Positions 9,967 to 20,700 of a DNA stretch of 64,000 nt are shown here, one piece after another. Where the stretch lies: the NCBI GenBank assembly GCA_016858145.1, contig JAEHOE010000027.1, positions 930,001 to 994,000 on the forward strand. Direction: 5' to 3'. Within the stretch, counting starts at the first letter, position 1; each line of letters opens with the position of its first letter. Source of the DNA: Edaphochlamys debaryana. Lineage: Eukaryota > Chlorophyta > Chlorophyceae > Chlamydomonadales. Both the position numbers and the translations under genes were made by a program. The notes below the pieces were generated by a model. The model was not told the DNA's origin. It worked only from the letters and a program-made list of their open reading frames with translations, and searched no databases.

Positions 9967-12592
9967 ATGACTAGCACAAAGATGGCGAAGCTCACTCTCG
10001 CCCTGGTCCTCGCGGTGGCCGCGCTCTCGCGGATCGCCCTTGCCGAGGAGGGCGGCGTCCAGATTGACGTCAAGGTGCTTTGAGATACGCTGCCTCCGCT
10101 CAAAGCCACATGTGATCGCTGAACCTCGTCTTGGGCGCGTTGCGCGATGTGCAGCACAAGCCTGACACCTGTGAGACCAAGGCCCAGAATGGCGACTGGG
10201 TGGCCGTTCACTATGTCGGTAAGGCCCTGGGTGTGGCTGAGGAACATGTTGGGACTGTTGCACATCGCATGGCGACTGGCGCCATGAGAAGGAGCTTGGT
10301 CGCTGGCTGGGGTGGCGGAGAGCATGGAGGGCCTGGGTGCGGAGCCGAGCCATAAGAGAGCGAGGGCGGAGGGCCACACTGCACCCTCCCTGCCATTGCC
10401 TCGTCTGACTCCCCCAGCCCGCACCCCCGGCCCGCACAAAAAGACTGAGACTGTTGCACGTCGCAGGCAAGCTGACCGATGGCACCGAGTTCGACAGCTC
10501 CTACACGCGTAACGACCCGATCGAGTTCCAGCTGGGCGCGCAGCAGGTTGGTGACACTCAGGGCGGTCTGGTGGGCGCGTTGCAGAGCAGGCCAGCTGGC
10601 ACCAGCTCGTGCCCCCTCGAGCGCATTCGCTGTACGGCCTCTTTCGAACAGGGGAATGCTACTTACCTTTCCCTTAGCAAGACGTCTAGGTTCTCGATGT
10701 GACAGGCGGCTCCACTTGTCGCCTGAGTTGCTGCCGCCCTGCCAAATCCTCCGTGTGGCCTTGCACCCGGCCGTTCCTTCTACTTCTCCCCAGGTCATCC
10801 CCGGCTGGGAGCAGGGCATCCAGGGCATGTGGTGAGGCGGTTACTGGCACGGAATAGGGGGCCCAATACCTCAAGGCGCTGTTGAGAAATGGATGGTATG
10901 CCTAGGCCCAGCAACCTTCTGTCTCAAGTGTCAGGCGCAGGAAAGACGCAGGGGGCTCTGATACGTGGAGTGGCGGTGGGGGGTTGGTTTGCCCAGGCCA
11001 GGCAACCTTGTCAAGCCTAAGCTCTGAACCTTCCTTTCTTTGCCCTGTCCATTCCTGTTCTCTCCCCTAGCGTTGGCGAGAAGCGGAAGCTCACCATTCC
11101 CCCCCACCTGGGCTACGGCCAGGAGGGCTCGGGCCCCATCCCTGGTGCGTGCGTGCAGGGGGGGGGGGGGGGGCGTGGGGTCAGGGGCGGTTTCAGGGGC
11201 AGGTTCAGGGGTGAGGGTGCGGAGGGCCAACAGGCTAAGTGCATGCGAGGCGTAACGGCCAAGTGGGGAGTGGGGTGGAGGGTGGATGCGGCCAGGAGTG
11301 GGCGATACCCTGAGCGGTCTCTGGCCGGCTGAGCCCATTCCTGCCCTCCTCTTCCCTCCCCTCCCCGTTGCCTCCTCCCTCCCCACCCCCAACCGGTTGC
11401 CGCCTCCCTTCTTCCCCCCCCAGGCGGTGCCACCCTCATCTTCGACGTGGACCTGGTCCGCATCACCGAGGAGCCGCAGGACAGCCCCCAGGTGGGAGGG
11501 GAGGGAGGATACCATTTAGGGGTAGCGGAAGCAGGGGAGGGAGAGGGGAGGTAAGGGAAGCGGCGGCAGCAGCGGGGCAAGCACGAGGGTCATTCAAGTG
11601 ACCCTGCATCACCGAGGGGCTTCGAGGAGCCGCAGGACATCCCCAATGTGGGAGGCGATGCCGAGGAAAGGGCGAGGAGAGGGCGCCAGAAGGGGGAGCC
11701 GTGCAAGCTGAGGGGGCGATGGGCGTCGGGGCGGGGGGAGCGCGAGGGTTCTGGGAGTGGGACCGCATAACCTAGGTGGGGACCAGGCTTGGGGAGCGCG
11801 AGAGGGGTGGTAGGGAGGGGGCAGAGCGAGGGACGTCTATACCATCTCCGTCGAGATGCTCCTTTGCATACCGGCACCACCTGGCCGCTCCTTTCCCCCC
11901 TCCCGTCCCCCCCTATGCTTCTCTGGCCCAGGCGACACCATCCCGCTCCGCTTCAAACACCCCACCCCCTCCCCTTTCCTCCCCTCCTAGGGTGGCTACG
12001 AGGAGTACCCGGGCGCCCTTTCGGGGGAGTGGCACGACGTGGACAGCTACGAGGTGGGAGGCGCTGGGGGGGATGGGGCAGGAGGGAAGTGGAGGGCAAG
12101 GGATTGGAGGGAGGGGCAAGACGGAAGGGGAAGGATGAATTGTGAGGGGCGATAGGGGGAGGGGACGGAAGGGATGTGGGAGGGTCATGAGCACGGGGAA
12201 GGGGGATGGGGCACGGGGGCGTGTGCGCGAGCTAGTCTCTTGTGGAGAAGCACCACAGAGATACCCTGCTGATTCGGCCGCCGCCTGCCTCGTGGCCCCC
12301 TAGTGGAGAGGCACAAGGGCGCCACGAGGCAAACGGCAGCCAATAGAGCAGGGCATCTACGGATTGGGAGGGTTGCGCACACCGCGGGGGTCAACCAGCT
12401 GCGGACAGGCCATTGCTGTGGGCAAGTGCAGTGCAGCGCAACCTCTGCTCCCTGCCAGAACGCTCCGCTCGACTCCCAACACGCACTGCCTCATCCAACG
12501 CCCCACAGGACCTGCCCGCCCACCTGTTCGGCGACGGCGAGGGCTACGCCGAGGGCGATGAGGGGCAGTGGGTGCCCGAGGACCAGCAGTAG
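9967..12592 (+). CDS. FKBP-type peptidyl-prolyl cis-trans isomerase, secretory/ER type
   Basis: The protein has 192 residues from eight exons: 9967-10074, 10155-10218, 10467-10546, 10794-10831, 11071-11144, 11424-11491, 11991-12053 and 12509-12592. The N-terminus is a signal peptide ([19 protein letters not shown]). The FKBP fold follows at about residues 40-140 and keeps the active-site residues: VHYVG (Tyr), EFDSS (Phe-Asp), VIPGW (Val-Ile-Trp), HLGYG (Tyr) and LIFDV (Phe). It should catalyse prolyl isomerisation in the secretory pathway, like FKBP2/FKBP13. After the domain comes an unusual acidic tail of about 50 residues ([20 protein letters not shown], ending PEDQQ) with no KDEL-type signal. 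A second in-frame Met at 9982 could be used. Confidence 0.95.
11462..11645 (+). repeat. Partial duplication of FKBP exon 6 end within intron 6
   Basis: The last 30 bp of exon 6 and its donor (11462-11498) recur in degenerate form at about 11605-11645. The core GAGGAGCCGCAGGACA and a following GTGGGAGG are kept, but a 7-bp insertion is present. It acts as a decoy exon end about 145 bp downstream of the real one. Confidence 0.7.
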
Positions 12593-14712
12593 TGGAGCAG
12601 CAGGAGCTGCCTCCATGGAGGCGTGGGATGTGGGATGCGTGTCTTGAAGAGGGGTTGCCTGCCCTTGCTTGGAGGAAGGAGCTGCTTGGCCTTAGTACGA
12701 GGCGGCGACGGGCCTAGGGGCTCGAGGGCTGTGGGCACTGCCCGGGGAGCAGCACTGCAGCCGTCCTGCGCTCCTGAGGGCGCAGCGGCCCGAGGACTGT
12801 GACCAGAGCGCGTGCGGCGTGCAAACCCCGAGCCTGTGGAGGCTGTAGAAGGGCTCTTGCGTGCACACGACACCGGCCTGCATAGCGACGCGGTTAGGAA
12901 CCTCGGCGGAGTCGCGCGAGACGTTTCTGTGACTTCGGCTGGCTTGTCGGGGGTCTGTGGTCTGGCCCTGTGTGGAGCGTTGAAGGGCAGCGAGGATCAG
13001 GATGGCGCCAGTGAGTGCGGCGGCCAGCGGGCTGCAAGAGGCACGGAGGGCAGGTTGAGGGGGTCGGGGCTGTGAGACTCCAGACGCACCTTTATGAGGG
13101 CCGTGGGGGTGTAGTGTGCGTGAAATGACCCCCTATCTGTGTGAATCACGACAATGCAAGGACAAGCTCCGTGCCGTGCAACTTACTGCAGAATCTCGGC
13201 CCGGGGCTACTGTGCTCGCAGGGGCCATGCAGCGTAGTCAGGACGACGCTGGGGGTTCTGTGCTCGCAGGGGCCGTGCAGCCCGGACGACGACGAAGGGG
13301 GATGCAGCTGAACGCAACTAGGCTGTGCGCAACGCAACAGAAAGAGGGAGAGGCCGAGCGACAGGCAGGAGCAAGCAGCCGCACGGGGGATCCTAAGGGC
13401 CGCACCACGCAACGCGTTCGGACACGCCACTTATCTTGCCGGGGGATGCAGCTGAGCGCGTCCACGTAGCGGCTGCCGCAACGCGCGAGAAGAAGGCAGG
13501 GTGCCGCTGGGGCTAACCTAGGGGCAGCCGCGCGCGCAAACGGTGCTTTCCTGGCTCCTGGTGTCGAGGCCCCCGGTGGTGTGCGTGCAGGCGGTCGTCA
13601 GAGCAGCCCTGCAACCCACCGCAGAGCTGCGGGCGTGCAGGCTGTCTTGGCCCGGGCGGAGGGCGTGGGGGATCCCGGGCGACACCTTTCCGAAGGCCAC
13701 GCCGGCGCATCACCTACCCAAGTTGTGGCACACCACTTGTCCAACGACCATCGTGCGCGCGCAGTAGCCTCAATAGCAGGACGCTCGGGGCCGAGACCCC
13801 AATGCCCGACTCTGACTCGCAGGATGGCAGACAAAGCCCAGGTACTGGCTGAGAGTCTATAACATGACCACTGTTATCGCATTGAGCTGCGAGGACTGCC
13901 TCTGCGCCCTCGGTTAGCAAGTTTTTGAACTGGTTTCAACACTTGACGGAACCGCGCAGACAGGTCGCTTGGCCCCAGGTTGCACATAGCACCACAGTCA
14001 CAGTGTACTATAGCAACTTGCGGTAGGGCTCGCCCTTTAGGCCGCGATACGACGATCAGCGCTTGACCTCGAAACGTGTGATTTACCAGTCTATGACCTC
14101 GCTTTATGCATATGGAGCAGCGATAGAAACCTGATGATGGTTAAAGTGGCCGGCGCGCACTGCGGCCGGGGCCTAACGGGGGAGGAGTTAGGCGACTTGA
14201 CCTCATGGAGGCGGGGGATCACTGCCCTCACATTCGCAAATAGGTTTCCTTGTAGAATACATAATCAATAGAAGAAAGCATAGGTTGCGAAAGCATGGCT
14301 CGAGTACGCGGTCGAGGGTGTCGCGAGGGCGAACACGTCCGCTTCTGTTTGCGTAGCCCTTGTGAGCTACCCTAGGGGTCAAGATGCCATACAGACACCT
14401 CCTCTCCGAAGCGGGGCCAAGTCCACCGCGCGTCAACCCGGCTTCCTTCCAAAGACTGCTGGCCGCGAGTGGCAGCGCCATCGCTATCCTAGTCGTCTCG
14501 GAGGAAGGAAGGCCTAGGCGTGGCCTGGGCGGCCTTCTCTCGTGCTTTCGACCCGGGACACCGGCCCACGACTCATCGCTGCAGTTCAGGGCCGCATTAC
14601 TCGGTGGCGGGAGCTTGCATGATACGCGGGTGCGCAGCGGTTGCGGGCGCGCAAAGAGTGCTAACCAACATTGAAAGCAAAACTGCTGATTTTCGCGCAA
14701 ACGCGTCCACAG
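12593..14712. other. Intergenic region between FKBP and cyclase genes
   Basis: No gene is convincingly supported. Part of it should be FKBP 3'UTR, and upstream exons and promoter of the cyclase gene may lie in the last 500 bp. A direct repeat of TGTGCTCGCAGGGGCC occurs near 13210 and 13260. Confidence 0.4.
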
Positions 14713-17700
14713 GTGTACAACGACGCTCTCGTGGCAGCAACAGCCGTCACGACGGGGCTCACACCGGCGCTGACGCTGGCGTATCGGTAGGCGCCGAGCT
14801 TGGCACGGGCACGGGCACCTGCCTGCTTCTGTGCCCACCGCGGCCACCAGCCCGCCTCTTGCTGAGTCCCCGCCGCGGTGCTCCCTGTGACGCGCAGGTC
14901 TGCACGCTCTGGGGCTCACTTCTCATGCCGCGTGCCAGGGCACCCAGCTCTGGGCGCCCAAGAGCTCCAGGTGGGGTTGAAACCGGGGGGGTGGCCAAGT
15001 GCCCAGGTCCTGACGTCTGGGGAGGGACTAAGAAGACCCACTGTGAACAGCTGTTCGTGGTCAGCTGATGGTCTCACACAGCTGCATGCTCAGCCCTGCC
15101 AGGAAGGAGACAGAGCGCCATTCAGCCTGCAGCTGGGCTCGCCCGCTTGCTTACTAAGGCCTTCCCCTGTCATACCCCAGCTCTGCCAGACCCTGTCCCA
15201 TGTGGACTCACCAGAGCGGTCCCCTCCCGCCCCGTTTCCTGGTCGCAACAGGTTCGCAGCTGCTTGTACGAACCCTCACCTGGGCAGGTGGAGCCCGCAG
15301 TCTTCCTTCAACACTTGCGCCACACTGGTTCTGGCCAGGACGCGTCGGTTGCGGGCCGGAGCGCCCCGGGTCGCTCTGTCGCCGTCACTTACGACTGGTT
15401 GGCACGAGCCAGACACTCCAACGAAAGCAACCCCGCGAACGCACCTCACGGGGCTGCCCTCGAAACTGCTGCGTGCTGCGTCACGGTGCTTCAGTTTCCC
15501 GGAAAGGTGTTGTACCAGAACGCCCGGTCCATGGCGTACTATGGGTAGGCACTTGCGAGGGTGTGGGGCGGGTGTGTGGGAGTGCAGGCGCGGGTTTGCG
15601 AGAGCAGATTGCGAGAGCAGATTGCGGGTGCGGGTGCGGGCGTGGGAGAGCAGAGTACGGGCGCGGGTGTGGGCGTGGATGCGGGTGCGGGTGCGTGAGA
15701 GCAGAGGGACAAAAAGGCCTCTCCACCAGTGATCGGGCCAACTCCACCACCGCTGCAGGAACCTCACGGTGCACTCGAGCGCCAAGCTGGGAGAGCCGCT
15801 GTTGCGGCGACTACTCCAATCCAACGGCGGGGTCCACCGCAGCTCGACGACCGGAAACGGGGGCGGCGCGGCGGGCGGGAACGGCGGAAACGGCGGCACG
15901 CAGGGGCTGAGCCCGCTTCAGCAGATGCTGACTGCTGTCGCTGAGGGCAGGGTGAGTCGAAGCAACGGGTTTAGCGTCCCCGTTCTGGGCTCTGCGCGCA
16001 AGGGCCGTCAGGCATGTTGGGTAGGAAGCGAGGGTGGGCAGTGCGCTGACCACGGGCTGGCAGGTCTCGCTCCATCCGCCTCCCTGGTGCGCACCTAGCG
16101 TTCAAGTGCTTGCCTTGAGCCAGGGCATGGGCTCACTGATCGGGGACGGGCCTCAGGCCCAGGGGGCGGTCGGGCACGGCTCCGCCAATCCCGCCTGACT
16201 ACCACAGGGGTGGGAATGGGTTAGCGCCTGCCGACGCAGCGGTCCAATCCCACCCAGCCGCCGCTGCCCAATCACCATCTCCCGCTCAGCGTGATCCCAA
16301 ACTGATCGAGATCTGCTTGATCTGCCGTACGCACCGACCCGCAGGAGTTCGAGGCGGTGGTGCCCGTGCCCGCCTCGCTGGCCTCCCTGGCGGCGGCGGA
16401 GGACGCCTTTGCACGCACCTCCTCGGGCGGGCCCCTGCTCCTTTCCGGCGCGCGCTTGGACCAGGAGGACCTCGCCCTACTGGCGGCCGTCGCTTCGGCG
16501 GTGCACTTCAACAGCGGCCTGGGCCATAGCGCCGCTGGCACCGCTGTCGGCGCCCCCGGGGTGAGCGGCGCCGGGGCGTCGGCAGCCCCGGCCCGCAGCG
16601 CCACGATCGCGTCGCGGACCCCCACCCCAACGACCGAGGTGGAGCTAGAGCCGACGCTGCACGGCGCGGCGGCGCGGCCGCGGCCGCCGCCGCCGCCGTC
16701 GAGCGCCGTGGCCGCCGCGGCGGCGGGCCCGCCTGGGCAGTTCCACGCGACGTCGGTCTCATCCGCCGCCTCCGCCACTGGCGGCGCCTGGGGCACGGCC
16801 GCCACGACCATGTCGGCGGCGGCGCCCATGCGCTCGTCCACGTGCGGGAGCGGTTGGTCAACCGTACCGGCCAGCATCGCCATGCCACGTGCCATGACGT
16901 ACTCGGCTACGGGGGCCGGGCCCTCCTCGGTCGCGACCTCTGGCTGGGCCGTGGGTACGGCCGGCGGCAGCGTCACGGCCGCCGCCGCCCCGGGGCTGTG
17001 GATCCCAGAGGACGGCGGCGGCCCTGGCGGCGCCGCCGCCGGTGGCAGCTACTCGATTGCAAACGCTGGGCACGACCGAACGACATGGGGGTCCATGTAC
17101 TCACGGCCCTCGCGCCCCTCCCAGGCCTACTCGCTCGGCCCGTCCTTCGTCTCCTCCACCTCGCCGTTCCCAGGCCAGCTGGGAACGGGCACGTCCAACT
17201 CGGGCGCCGTTGCCACCGCCGTCGCGGCGGCGGCGGCCGCCGCCGCGGTCCAGACCGCGGCGCTGCCTCCTCCGCAGCCGTTCCTAACCGCCTCCGCGCG
17301 GGGCCGCCGGGGCTCCTGCGTCATTGCTGGCATCACGCCGCTTCAACTTCTCAACGACGAGTTGGAGCCACGAGCCCCGCTGCAGACGCTCCAGACGCTA
17401 GTAGCGGGCGTTAGCCAAGCCACGGAAACCCGGCGCCGTGAAGTACGGCGGACGCTGAGTTCGACGGGCGTACTGGCGACGCTGCCAGCGCACACGCAGC
17501 ACGCGCCGTCGCTGGCGACGGTGGCGTCGCTGCCTCCGCATTCGTCGCTGGTTTCGGAGCCGTCAGCTACGGCGTCGCTGACTAGCGTACCGCGGGAGGC
17601 GGCGGAGGCGAATGACGGCAGCGGCAGGCCTGAGCGCGGGGCGCGTTCGGCGGGAGGCAGGGGCGCGGAGGACGCCTGGGCGGCGGCGGCGGCGGTGGCG

Positions 17701-20700
17701 GTCGCGGCGGAGGTGCGGCTGCCGCTGCCGCCGGGCGGCCTGCCGCCCAGCGCGCTGCTGCCCGGTCGGAGCAGCAGTGGCGGGGCGGCGGCGGAGCCAC
17801 CGCAGCGCCCTCCAGGCAGCACCTTTCGGGCCATGAAGCGGCAGACGTCAACGCCCGGGTCCCTGGTGGACGCAGCGGCGGTTGGGCCGTCTGCCTCCGC
17901 TGCGGCGGCCGCTGGCGGCGCCGGCGCAGGCACGTCCCCATCCTCCTTAGACGCTGTCGTCGACGCCGGTGCAGCCAGCGCGGGCTTCACTACGCCCGGG
18001 CCGTCACCAAGCCAGCCCGTCCTTGCCACGATCTGGGACGAGTCCAACTCCTCCTCGGCGCGTTCCGTGGAGCTGCAGTCTGCCCTGGTCTCGGCGGAGA
18101 ACCTGGGCGCGAGCGGCTCCCACGCCGGTGTGAAGCGCGCTTCGCCGTCCCAGCCGCCGCTGCCGCCTCGGCCCCTGCCGCTCACGATCTCCCTGCCAGA
18201 GTCTGGCGTGCATGCGCATGCGGCGGCGGCGGCGGTGGAGGCAGGAGTTCCCGCGCCTCTTCCTGCGGAGACGGCCCTGCCGCCGCCGCCGCCGCCGCCG
18301 CTACCGCCGCGGTTGCCACCTGGCCCTCTGCGCCTCGCCCAGCCGCGCGCGCCCGACTCCACGTCCTTCGCCGCCGCCAGGGCCGGCAATGAAGTTGAGT
18401 CGCCGTTTGCGTCCCTCGGCTTTGAGGCCCCAAACTCTGCCACGCCGTTTGCCGGCGGCGCCCTCAGCGGCGGAGGCACGCCTACGCAGCGGCAGCGCTC
18501 CCACACCGCCCAGGGCAGCCCCGCACGCACATCCGCGAGGGCTACTCCACGAGCTTTCCTGACCACGCGAGACCGCCTGCGCCTGCTCTTCCAGTCCATG
18601 GCCGTTCGCGACAGCGATCGCGATCGCGATCGCGATAACAACGAAAGGGAGGAAGCCGGCGCCGCCACCAGCGCCGCCTCAAACGTCACCATTGGCCTGA
18701 CGGACCGCATCGCCTCCCTCACCACCCGCGGCCGCTGCACGTCGCCGCCGTCAGCGTCGGCGCCGCTGCCGCCGCGGCCGCCGCCGGCTGCCGTCCCCAG
18801 CCTTTTGGCGACGTCGGATCTCTCCCAGCGGGGCATCGCGGGCCTTCCCGCTGAAACCGACGCGCCGGCACTAGCGCCGGCGGCGTCAACGCCGGCCCCG
18901 TCGGCGGCGGCAAGGACCACGAGCATGAGCACTACCACCATCGCGGCCGCCGCCTCCGCCTCCGCCTCACTGCTAGCGAACTTCTCGTCTTCGGGTACCG
19001 GCCGGACCGCACTGCCGCTGCCACCAGCGGCCAAGGACCTCGAGCTCGAGGCGCCCTCGGAGGCGGCGGGCGGCGATGCTGGTGTCGTACGGCAAGATCA
19101 CATGGAGACCAACGCCAGCGACATCGCGCAGATCGTTCTGGATCCTGGAACCCAGCACGAGACGGGATCTGCGGTCGCTCGTGGCCCGGCCGCTCGACGC
19201 CGCTCGACGCCCTTCGCAGGGTCGCTGGTGGACATGGGTCCAGGTGGCGGCGGCGGGGGGCAGCTGAGCGGAGGCAGCGCGGGCGCAGGCGAGGGCGACG
19301 AGGCGGGCGACGCCGGAACGAGTGCGGAGCGAGTCACCTTCCCGCTCGCCAAGGTCCCTGTTTCAGAGGGCTGCATAGGCGCCGTGCGAGACGGCGGCAA
19401 AGGCAGGCCGCCAGGCCAGGCAGCGCTCGGCGGATCTGCCGGCGCCGCCGCCGGATCTGTGTCGTACAGTGGCGGCGCCGCCAACGACGTCGCCGCGGCC
19501 CGCAACGAGCGGCCCTCAACCGCCACCGCCACGTGCGGCGTCGGCCGCAGGACCCCTCTAGCGCCCCTGGCTCGGACGTCGACGGTGGCGGGAGGCGCAG
19601 CGGCCGCCGGCGCGTGCGCGGGCGGGCGGCGCTGGCACAAGGTGTCGGTTGTGCCGTGCGTCCCGGCCAACCCGGAGGACGATCTGCTGGACGAGCAAGC
19701 GGTCTATCCCAACGGTCGGCCGTTGACGATAACGGTCACGCAGGTGTGAAAACGGAGGGTGGACAGCGCAGGGACCTGTGGGATCTTAGTCAGCGCTGGG
19801 CTTTAGCACGGGGGCTTTTCGCCTTCTACAGCAATCGCCCAGCCTACCTGGCCCAGAAGCGCTGTACGCGTGTAGAGGCCTGCCCCGTGTCTCGTTCCGG
19901 CTTGCGCCCGCCCTTCCCTAGCTGCCCCTCTGCCACCCTGCCACTCTCTGCCATTTGTGTCGCTTAGGCTCTGCTGTGCGTGCTGCGACCCCTCCCCGCA
20001 GATTGACGTCACGGAGCAGGTGGAGGCGCAGACGCGGCTGGCCTCCCTTCTGGAGCAGGAGCACAAGGTGTGTTTAGGATGCGTAGGGTGGGCGCGTGAT
20101 ACGTATAAGTGCAGTTGTGAGCAGACAGGCCGCGGGAAAGAAGCCCCAGGCAAACCCGAAACCCCGAAGCAACGGTCCCGACCAAGGTGTGTGTGGGGGG
20201 GGGGGGGGGCAGCGGGGGTGTTTGAAGCGGGAGCTGAGCGGGAGAGCGTCACATTGCCTGTGGGATCGCCGAAGAAGTTGGGGGGCAGCGGGGAGGGAAC
20301 AGGAACGGAAGAATGAGGCAAGGGTTTCTGAAAGCAGGGCCCGGGGGCGGTGCTTGAAGCGGGGCCACAACGGGTCTGGGGTGGCAGAAAGCACGGCTTC
20401 TGCCGGGAGGTGCCAGCTCAACAATGACAAGCGCATCCAGGCGGGCCCACCGCGGGCCTGCGGTGGGCCCACCGGCTGTACGGTAGGCAGGCCTCGAGTC
20501 AATCTCCCACTCATCCACACCCGCTCTTATGCTCTGTATTACGTCTTCGCAGGTCCTCGAGAGCATCTACCCCCGCCACGTGATCGAGTACCTCCTGCAG
20601 CAGGGCGGCCTGGCCGGCCCCGCGGCGGCGCAGCAGGCGGGGCCGGGCCGCGGCGGCGGCGGTGGCGGCGGCGGCAGCCTGCTCGGCTCCACCCTGGCCC

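Noticed and set aside
13206..13320. Possible CRISPR-like array from repeated TGTGCTCGCAGGGGCC
   Set aside because: Only two copies with irregular spacing in a eukaryotic context; an ordinary short duplication.
14203..14919. 238-codon minus-strand open frame
   Set aside because: No family resemblance or splice partners, and it overlaps likely 5' exons of the plus-strand cyclase gene.
17343..19034. 563-codon open frame on the minus strand
   Set aside because: It is the antisense shadow of the GC-rich cyclase exon; composition and codon periodicity follow the plus-strand frame.
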